Below are positions 1 through 9,700 of a stretch of 23,177 nt of DNA, piece after piece. The notes below the pieces were generated by a model. It was not told where the DNA came from. It searched no databases and saw only the letters and a list, made by a program, of their open reading frames with translations. A program made the position numbers and the translations under genes. Source of the DNA: Bacteroidales bacterium UBA6360 (lineage in GTDB: Bacteria; Bacteroidota; Bacteroidia; Bacteroidales; UBA932); assembly GCA_002440085.1 (NCBI GenBank), contig DJRM01000032.1, positions 68,855 to 92,031 on the forward strand. The letters run 5' to 3'. Within the stretch, counting starts at the first letter, position 1, and the number at the start of each line of letters is the position of its first letter.

Positions 1-5
1 TTCGG

Positions 6-38
6 CAAATATACCCCCCCCCGTTTGGAAAAAACAAG
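6..38 (-). promoter_or_regulatory. Leftward Bacteroidetes-type promoter with a G9 spacer tract
   Basis: Read on the minus strand, TATATTTG (13 to 6) is an exact match to the Bacteroidetes -7 element TAnnTTTG. CTTG at 38-35 is a 3-of-4 match to the -33 element TTTG. The spacer between them is 21 bases and holds nine consecutive G (plus-strand C at 14-22). The usual spacing is about 19. The gene it would drive lies to the left, outside the window, so the assignment rests on motif match only. Confidence 0.5.
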
Positions 39-45
39 AGTTTTC

Positions 46-64
46 ATAAAAAACGGTTTTTTAT
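46..64 (-). terminator. AT-only dyad at the end of the DUF3109 gene
   Basis: A perfect 8-base inverted repeat (ATAAAAAA / TTTTTTAT around CGG) overlaps the stop codon of the leftward DUF3109 gene and ends in a T run on the transcribed strand. The stem has only A-T pairs and a very small loop, so it is a weak terminator at best. It could end the M16-DUF3109 transcript. Confidence 0.35.
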
Positions 65-660
65 TCGTCATGTAATTGTTTGGCGGCGGCTTCAAGAGCC
101 GTGTAGAAGTCCGCACCGAAGAAGTGCGTTATGGGGGACTTTAGGAACTGGTAAGCGCGGATTTTTCGGCGGCGGCCGGTGGTGAAGGCGTCGCGGCAGA
201 TGTCCCAGCGGTGGAGGTTCAGGGCTGTCATGCCGTTGGAGAGCGTGGAGACGCGAATCGGGTAGAGACGGCAGGAGATTGGCTTGCAGAAGTCGCCGTT
301 GCCCTTGTTCCACTGTTCCTCAATGGCGCACAGGCAGCTGCCGTCAGGCTCGCGCCGGCAATAGGCACATTCCTCGGAGCCCGGGACAAGCGGAGTGACC
401 AGGTCGCCGTCAATGTCAATTTCAAAGAAGCCCTTTTCATCCACGGCCCTGCGCCCATTCTCGGACATCGCCGGAGAGAAACGGTCGTAGTTCTTTTCAA
501 GCACAGGCAGCTCGCATTCAAGCAGCGGAGCGCCGCTGTCGCCTATCACACAGCATATTCCTTTGCACTTGGCATAGTCGCAGGCAAAGTATTCCGTCAG
601 GATTTCACCGGAGACGAGAATGTCGTCTATCTGGATTATCGAGTTGTAGTCATTCATCAT
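61..660 (-). CDS. DUF3109 family cysteine-rich protein
   Basis: This 199-residue cytoplasmic protein has no signal peptide or membrane segment. The Bacteroidetes DUF3109 pattern is clear: an N-terminal C27-x4-C32-x3-CC36/37 block followed by a GDSGAP segment, then C98, C101, C109, C111, C125 and C130 in a CxYC...CxC...FCxPxxCRLYP arrangement. Such clustered cysteines resemble the zinc or Fe-S binding CxCC (YkgJ-like) families and suggest a metal site; the molecular role is unknown. The start ATG (660) overlaps the M16 stop codon in an ATGA arrangement, so translation is probably coupled. A second in-frame ATG follows at once. Length is usual for the family. The family assignment is firm, but function cannot be given. 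Confidence 0.9.
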   Translation of the reverse strand: MMNDYNSIIQIDDILVSGEILTEYFACDYAKCKGICCVIGDSGAPLLECELPVLEKNYDRFSPAMSENGRRAVDEKGFFEIDIDGDLVTPLVPGSEECAYCRREPDGSCLCAIEEQWNKGNGDFCKPISCRLYPIRVSTLSNGMTALNLHRWDICRDAFTTGRRRKIRAYQFLKSPITHFFGADFYTALEAAAKQLHDE

Positions 661-3236
661 TTCATCACAATATATTCGATTCGGCTGCCCCCGACGAGCT
701 TCCGGAGCACCTCACGGACTTGGTCGGCCGTCACGGCATTCATCCGCTCGTCTATCTTAGTGCTGAAGTCACGCCCGTCGGCATAGCGGACAACAAGCGC
801 ATCGCGCCAATTCTCGGCAGAGCCGGCATCTGCGCCATATTCTCCGTTAAGACGAGCCTTGTACGCGTTCAGAACCGATGCGGGACATTCAACCTCGGGA
901 GCTTCGGCCAAGGCCGCCCGCAGACGGGCCAGGACAGACAGGATTTCGGTGTCGTCAAGGCTGCCGTAAGCAAAGCCGTCCTCAGGGATTCGGTCAAGCG
1001 AAACCAGCACGCTGAAACGCTCCTGCGGATACAGAATGGATGAAGAGGCGACGCTCACATGGAACCCGGTTCCCACAAGTGCCCCGTGCAGACTGTCTTC
1101 AAGCAGACAGGTGGCAAGGCGGGATGCGCAGAGGTTGGCCGCATTCATCGGAACGGCGGCGGAAAGGAGCACGTCGATGCTCTCGTCTGTTCCCTGGCGG
1201 AAAGTCGTGGATTGCCCGGAAACCGGCTGAAACCTCACCCGTGGCCGTTTTTCGGAACGCCCTGAGACAGGGAACTCCCCGGCATACCAGGAGAGGCTTT
1301 TCTGAAGTTCGGAAGGTTCCATGTCCGCACAAATCACAATGAAACCCTCCCCGACATCGGAGAACACGTCGGTGAACAACTTGTCGGCCTTGGCGACGGT
1401 CTGCGGCGTGAAGTTCTCATACATCCGGACACCGGAATATGGGTTGTCGGCACAGACAAGGCTGTCGATTCCGGCAAGCCTTGCGTTGCGCCCTCCGGAA
1501 GCAAGCCGTTTCTGTACAGATGCGGTGCGGAGCAGTTCAGCAGCGGCTGTCGTGTCCGTTGCACTTTCGCGGAACATCCCGACAAGCCCCTGCAGCAGCA
1601 GATTCAGGCTGCGAGGAGTGGCAGTGCCCTTAAGAGTCGTGGAATAGAGCGAGACATCGGCGTCTGCGGTGATTCCGGTTGCTGCCATGATGTCCCTGAG
1701 GCTGCGGTTGTCAATTCCGGAAATCGTGCGGCACTTCAGCAGTTCGGGAAGGAAGGCCGCCTCGCCGGGGACAAGGCCGTCCGCAGAAGCATAGCCTTTG
1801 TCCACATTCAGAGCCCAATAGAGCCGTTTCGCGCCGGGCACCCGCTTATAATAGACCTTGAGCCCGTTCTGAAAAGTCCACGACACTCCCCCCGACATAA
1901 GTTCCTTGCCGGTCCTGACCTTGGATTTCTTGGCAGACGGTCCCGGAAGCAGGAGAGTGTCACGCAGGTCAAGAACGCGTCCACGTAATGTGTTCCCGTT
2001 ATTCCAACCGGCACAGAAAGCGCTGCAACTGTCATCCGGAGAAAGGAGCGCCTCGGAGAAGGTCTTCATCAGACGCAGCTGCAGAGTGTCCGGCAGAACC
2101 CTTGACTGGCAAAATTCGCAGAGCTGTGCCCCCGTACTGAGCGGAGCGTCGTGGAGAAATGACGCGGAGCACAGTTTCACATATTCGTGATTCCGGACCG
2201 AATGCGCCGAAGTTCCTAAACATTTCTCCCCATACTGCTGCGATGAAAGCACAATGTCATTGACGTCCATCTCTCCCCTGCCGAGAGAGCCGAGCACCTC
2301 GCCGAAACAATTCATCGCAGCCTCGGCATCTTTCTGCAGCACATTGAACGACAACGATATGGACTCCAACCCGGCAACGTCGGCACTGGAAAGATGCTCG
2401 GACTCAACTTCCGCAAATGGCAGTCTTGCAGCGTTCAGAGCATCCTGCAGACGGCGCTCGGCAATAAAGCGGAATGTGTCGGACATCTTGTCTATCACGG
2501 CGAACTGCGTCGTCGGCATAAGTTCCTTCGGTATCCTCGGAAAATAAAATGACGCGGACATCCGGCAGACTCCGCCATCGAGTTTATCGACCGCGACTTT
2601 AGCCTGGCGGACAGGTTCCACAGGGACGGAAGACACATGTGAAGTGTCCCTAAGCACTGAATTTTTCGGAGCCATGAGCGAGAATATCCCCATCTTCGAG
2701 ACCATTTCCTTGCCGTTCACGTCACCCGAAACTATCACCGCCATATTTTCAAGAGGAAAATGAAGGCTGTCCCTCGTCGTCACGGCGTTTGCGGACAATT
2801 CATCGGCGATTCCGAATACGGCGAGCAGCAGCGAGTCCGTAATGGCTGCACTGCGCGAGAGCATCACATCCTCGAAACGGAATGTCACCGCATCGTCCGA
2901 ACATTCGACATATCCCCGCCTGGTCGGAGCCACGGCATTGGAAGACAAGAACTTCTGAAGACTGCGGTTCTGAAGCCTGCCCTGTGCCGAGAGTATTCCA
3001 CGCGACACATCGACATAATCCCGCGCGTCCGCAGAATGGCGATACACGAGGGCAAAGTCAGCGAACCCCTTTTCCGCAGGATTCGAGACGACATAATAAT
3101 TCATCCCATTAGGGAATGCCCCCGTAACTATCTTTGAATCAGCGGGCAGCCTATTAAGACTCTGAGCCCCGGCAAACTGGACGCCGCAGGCCACAAGCAG
3201 CGCCGCCGTGACAAACAAATCTCGTATATTCTTCAT
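657..3236 (-). CDS. Secreted M16-family (insulinase-fold) protein lacking the zinc motif
   Basis: I chose the ATG at 3236 (859 residues) because it opens a good signal peptide: MKNIR, a hydrophobic stretch, then AGA before Gln25. An upstream in-frame ATG at 3299 would add 21 basic residues. The chain begins like an M16 N-domain (FPNGMNYYVV, residues 41-50), and its end (RYADGRDF...VTADQVREVLRKL) is typical of the last M16 domain. The size fits a two-to-four-domain periplasmic M16 protein. The HxxEH zinc motif expected around residues 74-88 is absent: YVDVSRGILSAQGRL stands there, followed directly by the conserved-looking SLQKFLSSNA helix. It is therefore probably a non-catalytic M16 homologue that acts by binding or as partner of an active subunit. 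It is coupled to the downstream DUF3109 gene. Confidence 0.82.
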   Translation of the reverse strand: MKNIRDLFVTAALLVACGVQFAGAQSLNRLPADSKIVTGAFPNGMNYYVVSNPAEKGFADFALVYRHSADARDYVDVSRGILSAQGRLQNRSLQKFLSSNAVAPTRRGYVECSDDAVTFRFEDVMLSRSAAITDSLLLAVFGIADELSANAVTTRDSLHFPLENMAVIVSGDVNGKEMVSKMGIFSLMAPKNSVLRDTSHVSSVPVEPVRQAKVAVDKLDGGVCRMSASFYFPRIPKELMPTTQFAVIDKMSDTFRFIAERRLQDALNAARLPFAEVESEHLSSADVAGLESISLSFNVLQKDAEAAMNCFGEVLGSLGRGEMDVNDIVLSSQQYGEKCLGTSAHSVRNHEYVKLCSASFLHDAPLSTGAQLCEFCQSRVLPDTLQLRLMKTFSEALLSPDDSCSAFCAGWNNGNTLRGRVLDLRDTLLLPGPSAKKSKVRTGKELMSGGVSWTFQNGLKVYYKRVPGAKRLYWALNVDKGYASADGLVPGEAAFLPELLKCRTISGIDNRSLRDIMAATGITADADVSLYSTTLKGTATPRSLNLLLQGLVGMFRESATDTTAAAELLRTASVQKRLASGGRNARLAGIDSLVCADNPYSGVRMYENFTPQTVAKADKLFTDVFSDVGEGFIVICADMEPSELQKSLSWYAGEFPVSGRSEKRPRVRFQPVSGQSTTFRQGTDESIDVLLSAAVPMNAANLCASRLATCLLEDSLHGALVGTGFHVSVASSSILYPQERFSVLVSLDRIPEDGFAYGSLDDTEILSVLARLRAALAEAPEVECPASVLNAYKARLNGEYGADAGSAENWRDALVVRYADGRDFSTKIDERMNAVTADQVREVLRKLVGGSRIEYIVMK

Positions 3237-3324
3237 AATCCATTCAATAATAGTCCGACAAAACCGTTTGCCGAACCGATGAAAAAAGGTTTTTCGCATT
3301 GCGAAACTTGGGCACTCTTCTATG

Positions 3325-3332
3325 CAAAGTTA
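3325..3332 (-). promoter_or_regulatory. -7 element for the leftward M16-DUF3109 operon
   Basis: Minus-strand TAACTTTG followed by C matches TAnnTTTG exactly. A well-spaced -33 TTTG is not evident; the nearest is 24 bases upstream. It lies about 90 bases before the chosen M16 start and in a divergent intergenic region. Confidence 0.55.
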
Positions 3333-3385
3333 GTGCAAATAGCAATAATCCGTGACCAAATTGTACATTTTTGAGAAATATATGT

Positions 3386-3393
3386 TAAATTTG
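3386..3393 (+). promoter_or_regulatory. -7 element for the TPR-U32 operon
   Basis: TAAATTTG matches TAnnTTTG exactly and lies 55 bases before the TPR start codon. An ATTG at 3360-3363 sits 22 bases upstream and is a poor -33 candidate. The 148-base gap between the divergent genes thus holds one candidate promoter per direction. Confidence 0.55.
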
Positions 3394-3447
3394 CGGTTCG
3401 TGGCATATAAAATGCCCAAACTGTTTTGAGATTAAAAATTCAGCGAT

Positions 3448-4383
3448 ATGAAAAAGATTTTGCTTATCATTGCGGCGACATTCGCGACTGCAGTTGCCGT
3501 TTCTGCGCAGGATATGGCGCAGGCTACTGAGACCTACAACAACGGAGCGATGGCGCTTCAGGCAGGAAACAACGCCGAGGCTCTTGAGAATTTCAAGTCT
3601 GCGCTCACAATGGCCGAGGCCTGCGGTGAGGAAGGTGCGGAGATGGTGAACAACTGCAAGGAATATATTCCTAAAATCATGTTCAGCATCGCGAAAGATT
3701 CCATTAAGGAAGGCAACTACGACAAGGGCATCGCCGAGATTGACGAGGCTGTCGCACAGGCCAAGGAATATGGCGTGACCGATGTTGTGGAGGACGCTGA
3801 GAGTCTCAAGCCTCAGGTTCTGATGAACAAGGCAAACGACCTTCTCAAGGCAAAGAACCTTGACGGGGCAATCGCCGCCTATAACGACCTGCTCGCGCTG
3901 AACCCTGCCAACGGAACGGCTCAGCTTCGCCTCGGAATGGCTTACGCGCAGAAGGGCGACACGGCAAACGCCGAGACCGCATACCTTGCGGCAGCCGCCA
4001 ACGGTCAGGAGAAGGCAGCTAACAAGCAGCTCGCGAACATGTATCTCAAGGAAGCGCAGGCAGCCCTCAAGGGACAGAAATATGCTGACGCATACGACGC
4101 GGCAATGAAGTCAAACAGCTTCGTGGAGAGCGGCAACGCGCTTTATTTCGCCGGAATGTCGGCTCAGAAACTCGGCCAGGACGCGAAGGCGAACGAGGCT
4201 TTCGAGCAGTTCCTTGCAGTCGCTCCGAACGACAAGAAGGCAGATGACGTCAAGTGCACGCTTGCTGTATCTTACCAGAAGGCCGGCAACAAGGCAAAGG
4301 CAGTCGAGTACTACCAGCAGATTCTGACGAACCCTAAGTACACTGAGGTTGCGAAGGCTCAGATTGCGGCGCTTGGGAAATAA
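3448..4383 (+). CDS. Secreted tetratricopeptide-repeat protein
   Basis: This 311-residue protein begins with a signal peptide (MKKILLIIAA..., likely cleaved after VSA20 before Gln21), so it is exported to the periplasm. The mature part is helical, rich in Ala and Lys, and built of TPR-like 34-residue units. The clearest are at about 123-153 (ANDLLKAKNLDGAIAAYNDL), 155-187, 229-260 (GMSAQKLGQDAKANEAFEQF) and 269-296. TPR arrays bind other proteins; no enzyme motif is present and no partner can be named. It lies 29 bases before the U32 gene on the same strand, so the two are probably cotranscribed. The TPR fold and export are well supported; the role is not known. Confidence 0.88.
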   Translation: MKKILLIIAATFATAVAVSAQDMAQATETYNNGAMALQAGNNAEALENFKSALTMAEACGEEGAEMVNNCKEYIPKIMFSIAKDSIKEGNYDKGIAEIDEAVAQAKEYGVTDVVEDAESLKPQVLMNKANDLLKAKNLDGAIAAYNDLLALNPANGTAQLRLGMAYAQKGDTANAETAYLAAAANGQEKAANKQLANMYLKEAQAALKGQKYADAYDAAMKSNSFVESGNALYFAGMSAQKLGQDAKANEAFEQFLAVAPNDKKADDVKCTLAVSYQKAGNKAKAVEYYQQILTNPKYTEVAKAQIAALGK

Positions 4384-4412
4384 TTTGCCTCGCGGCAGTG
4401 CGTTTTCCGGAA

Positions 4413-6656
4413 ATGAGAGAACTTGAACTGCTTGCTCCGGCAAGAAACATTGAAATCGGCATCGCGGCCATTGACTGCGGTGCCGATGCCGTTTATCTCG
4501 CGGGGCCGGCTTTCGGCGCGAGGCAGGCGGCGGGGAACAGCGTGGATGACATCCGCAGGCTTTGCTCCTATGCACACATGTTCGGAGCGAGGGTGTTCGT
4601 GACGATGAACACGATTCTCTTTGAGAATGAGCTGGACGAGGCGTACGCGCTTGCGCTTGCCATGCAGGAGGCCGGGGCAGACGCTCTGATTGTGCAGGAC
4701 TTTGCGTTTCCGGAGTTTAAGCTTCGGCATCCCGAGGGACTGACGATTCCGCTGCACGCCTCGACCCAGTGCTCGATTCGGACAGTGGAGGAGGCGCGGA
4801 GGATGGACGCGCTCGGGTTCTCAAGGATTGTGCTTGAAAGGGAGCTGCCGCTGTCGGCGGTGAGGGAAATATGCTCGGCCGTAAGTTGCGAGGTGGAAGC
4901 GTTCGTGCACGGGGCGCTTTGCGTGTGCTACAGCGGACAGTGTTATCTGTCGGAAATGTTGAGCGGACGGAGTGCAAACAGAGGAGAGTGTGTGCAGGCG
5001 TGCCGGTCGAGGTATGATTTGGTGAATGCGGATGGTAAGCCGGTCAGGTGGCCGGACTTGTCACGTGGGCGCGAAATCTTAGTCGGGGAAGATGCACGAA
5101 TGGCTGCGGGATACAGGCCGGGAAAGCCGGTGGCAGAGGACAGGACCCTGCTGTCGCTGCGCGACCTCAACCTGCTTGAGCGCCTGCCGGAAATGGCGGA
5201 GGCCGGAGTCAGTTCATTTAAGATCGAGGGGCGGCTCAAGAGCATCTCTTACGTCAGGAACATCGTGGCGGCATATTCTCAGGCACTGGACAGGATCGTG
5301 AACGCAAATCCAAGGAGATATTGCAGGGCATCGTACGGGCACAGCACCTGCGGATTCAACCCGTCTCCGGCAAAGAGTTTCAACAGGGGGTTCACGCAGA
5401 TTCTCTTCGATGGACAGCGGGGCCAGTGGGCGTGTCTTGACGCAGGAAAGGCGTTGGGAGAGGAGGTCGGAACCGTGGAGGCCGTGTCGCGCACGAGGAA
5501 CGGAGTAAAAATAATCGTCAAGGCACTTCAGAACACTGCCGCAAGCACGAGGACACTGACAAGAAATCTGCCTCCGGCAAAGGGCGGAAACTTCCCTGGT
5601 GAGCCGGTTCCGATACGTTTTCACAACGGCGACGGATTCTCTTTCATCGGAAAAGACGGCAAGGAACACGGTTTCAGGGCAGACGTCTGTGAGGGCGACA
5701 CGATTCTTTGTCGGGCCGTCGACGGCATCGCCCCGGGGATGCGGCTATGCCGCAACCTCGACACGGTCTTCGAGAAAGCGCTCGAAAAGGGTGCGGCACG
5801 CAGGATTGGAGTCAATTTGACAATAGAAATTAATGAGACTGACAGCCCGATGGCAAGCCGACGCGAGGAGGATGCTGGGAACTTCCAAGTCATTGTCAGA
5901 GCCGTCAGTGAAGACGGACGTGAAGTTCAATGCGTTACAGCCATCAATGCGGAACCTGCAAGAAACAGGGAACGGATGCTTGGAATGATTGCCGGCCAGT
6001 TAGGCAAGGACTCCGGCATCTACAGTTTCACCGTGGAGGGCATACACTTCGGAGGAACCGGCTCCGGCGTCACTTTCACCAATGTCTCCGGTTCAAACGG
6101 CTTTGGCAACAATGGCCCTGACTGCGGCACGGGAACAGCCGAAGGCAACATCCCAATGATTTCAGCCGCACAGCTGAATGCCATCCGCCGCTCTCTTGCC
6201 GGGGAACTCGACAGGCTTCCATGCAACGCCCGTCCGTTGAACCGCGCCATAATCAAAGGCTACCTCCCGGAGGCGCTGAAATTCCCCGAACACATCAGCT
6301 ACAAAAGCGACGTCGCCAACAGTCTTGCCGCCGATCTCTACCGCAGCCTCGGGGCGGAAACCGTCGAACCGGCATACGAAGCCATGAACAGAGGCTTGTG
6401 GAAAGCCGAGCACTCCAAGGCGGCATCAGCGGCATACAATGAGGCGACAAAAGACATGGAACAGCACGGCGGCATAGAACTGATGCGCAGCAAATACTGC
6501 CTCCTCCACGAGCTCGGCCTCTGCCGCAAGACCCCGGCCTACGCTGCCTTCGCCGCCGCCAACGATCTCCGCTCCGGCCTTTTCCTCCGCAACAACGGCC
6601 GTCTCCTTTCCCTCCACTTTGACTGCAAAAACTGCGAGATGGTTGTGAGCAGATAA
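4413..6656 (+). CDS. U32-family protein (RlhA/TrhP-like RNA hydroxylation factor)
   Basis: The ATG at 4413 (747 residues) begins MRELELLAPARN, the usual start of this family; a GTG at 4398 adds only five residues. Residues 1-300 form the U32 barrel with the family signature EAFVHGALC...SGQC...SANRGEC...ACR. Cys170, Cys177, Cys193 and Cys197 are the expected Fe-S ligands. SFKIEGRLKSISYV and KSFNRGFT follow, as in Bacteroidetes homologues. The C-terminal half resembles the DUF3656 part of E. coli RlhA (YdcP, about 650 residues), which hydroxylates 23S rRNA C2501; the shorter TrhP hydroxylates tRNA. The peptidase label is historical. This protein is about 100 residues longer than RlhA and has a Gly/Asn-rich stretch near residues 546-580. 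Function as an RNA hydroxylation factor is inferred from the family. Confidence 0.88.
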   Translation: MRELELLAPARNIEIGIAAIDCGADAVYLAGPAFGARQAAGNSVDDIRRLCSYAHMFGARVFVTMNTILFENELDEAYALALAMQEAGADALIVQDFAFPEFKLRHPEGLTIPLHASTQCSIRTVEEARRMDALGFSRIVLERELPLSAVREICSAVSCEVEAFVHGALCVCYSGQCYLSEMLSGRSANRGECVQACRSRYDLVNADGKPVRWPDLSRGREILVGEDARMAAGYRPGKPVAEDRTLLSLRDLNLLERLPEMAEAGVSSFKIEGRLKSISYVRNIVAAYSQALDRIVNANPRRYCRASYGHSTCGFNPSPAKSFNRGFTQILFDGQRGQWACLDAGKALGEEVGTVEAVSRTRNGVKIIVKALQNTAASTRTLTRNLPPAKGGNFPGEPVPIRFHNGDGFSFIGKDGKEHGFRADVCEGDTILCRAVDGIAPGMRLCRNLDTVFEKALEKGAARRIGVNLTIEINETDSPMASRREEDAGNFQVIVRAVSEDGREVQCVTAINAEPARNRERMLGMIAGQLGKDSGIYSFTVEGIHFGGTGSGVTFTNVSGSNGFGNNGPDCGTGTAEGNIPMISAAQLNAIRRSLAGELDRLPCNARPLNRAIIKGYLPEALKFPEHISYKSDVANSLAADLYRSLGAETVEPAYEAMNRGLWKAEHSKAASAAYNEATKDMEQHGGIELMRSKYCLLHELGLCRKTPAYAAFAAANDLRSGLFLRNNGRLLSLHFDCKNCEMVVSR

Positions 6657-6672
6657 GCGCAGCAAAAATTGC

Positions 6673-6680
6673 TATCTTTG
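6673..6680 (+). promoter_or_regulatory. -7 element of the Type ISP gene
   Basis: TATCTTTG followed by C matches TAnnTTTG exactly and lies 27 bases before the ATG. A small dyad AGCAA-AAA-TTGCT (6661-6673) abuts it and could be an operator half or chance. The element begins 17 bases after the U32 stop, so the restriction gene can be expressed independently of its upstream neighbours. No clear -33 TTTG was found. Confidence 0.6.
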
Positions 6681-6707
6681 CAGAAAACAACGATAGGTCC
6701 ACAGGCA

Positions 6708-9700
6708 ATGAAAATCGAAGACATACTTGAAAAATTCCGCAGAGAGTCATTCTCTGAAAAGGAAAAGGGAACCCAATTCGAGCGACTGATGCGCTCGTGG
6801 CTTCTCACAGATCCGAGGTACTCTTGTCTTACAGATGTCTGGCTATGGGAGGATTTCCCCGCCAGAACGGAATTTGGGGGAAAGGACATAGGCATCGACC
6901 TGGTGGCCTGTACTGAATTGGGTGATTATTGGGCCATCCAATGTAAATGCTACCAGGAAAACTCGATTATTGACAAACCGGCTGTTGATTCATTTCTTTC
7001 CACCTCAAGCAAGACTTTCCATATCTCCGGATCTCCCATCGCATCAAAGTTTGCTGTCAGAATGTGGATATCCACAACAGAGAAATGGGGATCAACTGCG
7101 GAGGAAGCGATACGAAATCAAGACCCACCTGTAAATAGAGTCGGTTTGGCCGATCTTGAATCTTCTCCTGTGGAATGGGATAAGCTCCTGCAGGGATTGG
7201 AGGGGAAGGATGCTCTGACCGAAAGGAAGCACCCTTTGAAACATCAGCTTGAAGCTATCTCCAAAGCGGCCGCTCACTATAAGGAAAACGACAGAGGAAA
7301 ACTCATAATGGCATGTGGCACAGGCAAGACCTACACATCGCTCGTAATGATGGAAAACCTCCTGAACAATAAAGGACTCGTCTTGTTCATGGTACCGTCC
7401 ATATCTCTTTTGGGACAAAGCCTGAATGCCTGGTCGGCTGACGCAAAGAAACCAATCAAGGCCGTGTGCATCTGCTCCGACAGCAGGGCGTCAAGGAAAA
7501 TACAAAAAGAGTTGGATCTTATTACAGACGGGGCGATAGACCTTGCTGTCCCCGCGTGTACGAACCCGGATTCGATTGTCCGACAGTTGAAAGCTTATCA
7601 TGACCACGATGGACTGACAGTCGTATTCTCAACTTACCAATCAATAGACGCTGTCAGCGAAGCGCAGAAGAAACTGCTTGAATCTACAAACAACGAATAC
7701 GGCGTATTTGATTTTATTATCTGCGATGAGGCACATAGGACAACCGGAGTCAAAGTAAGTGATGCGGATGAAAGCAGCTTCACCAAGATTCATTCAGATG
7801 ACAATGTTCGTGGAAAGAAGCGCCTTTATATGACGGCCACGCCGCGACTTTATGGAGAGTCGGCCAAAATAAAAGCCTCCGAGAAGGATTGCATCCTCTG
7901 TTCAATGGATGATGAATCCATATATGGAAAAGAGTTCTATAGGGTAAACTTCGCATACGCAGTTTCCAATGGGCTTCTGACCGACTATAAGGTTCTGGTT
8001 TTGACTGTAAGTGAGGATGACATACCGGAGAATCTGCAGGCCGAAATAAAGATGGGCTTACGTACGGAACTGAACTACGATGATACGGCCAAACTGATAG
8101 GAGTCATCAACGGCTTGTCGAAAATCATTCGCGGCGACGAAGGCAAGACCTGGGCCGCGGATCCGTGCAAGATGAAACGCGCACTTGCCTTCTGTTCCGC
8201 CATAGGGGACGCATCCAAAACAGGAACATCTAAAAATGTAACGGCTGTTCTTCCGGAAATCGACAAAAAATACAAGGAGCAGATAGAAAATGGCGAAGCG
8301 CGTAGTAAGGTTGTGGATATACACACAAGGCATATTGACGGTTCAATGAATTCTTCCGAAAGGAATGCAATCCTTTCATGGCTTAAAGAAGACGGAGAAG
8401 ACGGTGAGTGCAAGGTCGTCACAAATGTAAGGTGTCTTTCAGAAGGCGTGGATGTGCCTGCCTTGGATGCAGTTCTGTTCCTTTCCTCCAGAAACAGTCA
8501 GGTAGACGTGGTTCAATCCGTCGGACGAGTCATGAGAAATTTCCATAAGGGAGAAACTGACGAAAAGAAATATGGTTATATCATCATCCCAGTCGTCGTC
8601 CCTCAAAACGTGAGACCGGAAGATGCTCTGAGCGACAACAAATACTTCAAAGTTGTCTGGGACATTCTGAACGCCCTCCGTTCTCACGACGATCAGTTCA
8701 ATGCTGAAGTGCAGAAATTGTCTCTCAACAAGAGGAAAGACGGTAAGGTCACAATCGGAAGGGTCGGAATCGGGCACAACAGTCTCGTCGCAGGCTACAA
8801 TCAGGACGACGAAGACGCACAAGTGCTTAAAGACGAGGAAATTGCACATCAACTTGAGATTCGTTTCGGTGAACTGAAAGAAGGCATCTATGCAAAGCTC
8901 GTCGAAAAATGCGGCGACAGGATGTATTGGGAGAACTGGGCAAAGGAAGTCGGAATTATCGCCAGGAAGTTTATTGACCGGATTCATCGTCTGGTCATAA
9001 TGGAGCACAGGCACGAAGCCGAGTTCAAAAAGTATATCGAAGGGCTGGAAAAGAATCTCAACCCGTCTGTAGATGCTGACCAGGCAATTGAGATGCTTGC
9101 GCAGCACATGATCACGAAGCCCGTGTTTGATGCTCTGTTTGCTGACTATGGATTTGTTACAAACAATGCAGTCAGCCGATCGATGCAGTCAATGATAGAT
9201 ATTTTGAGGGAAGAAGCCTTTGAAAAAGATACAGAGGTTCTCAATAAGTTCTACACTTCTGTGAAAATAAATGTCGGCAACATCGACAACCTTGAAGGCA
9301 AGCAGACCGTCATCAAGAATCTGTATGAGAAATTCTTCAAAGGCGCATTTCCCAAAACCGTGGACACGCTCGGGATTGTCTATACCCCCGTGGAATGCGT
9401 GGACTTCATCATACATTCCGTCAATGAACTTCTTAAGTCGGAGTTCGACACATCTTTGACCGAGGATAATGTCCATATCCTTGATCCGTTTACGGGAACC
9501 GGAACTTTCATCACCCGTCTCCTCCAGTCCGGTCTGATCCGTCCTGAAGACATGGAAAGAAAGTATCTAAACGAGATTCATTGCAATGAAATAGTGCTCC
9601 TCGCCTATTACATCGCAGATGTGAACATCGAAAGTGTCTTCCACGACCTTGTAAAACGGGACAAATATCTGCCCTATGACGGAATATGCCTTACGGACAC

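Noticed and set aside
8439..9107. Leftward open frame of 222 codons
   Set aside because: It is antisense within the Type ISP gene and no promoter or motif supports it.
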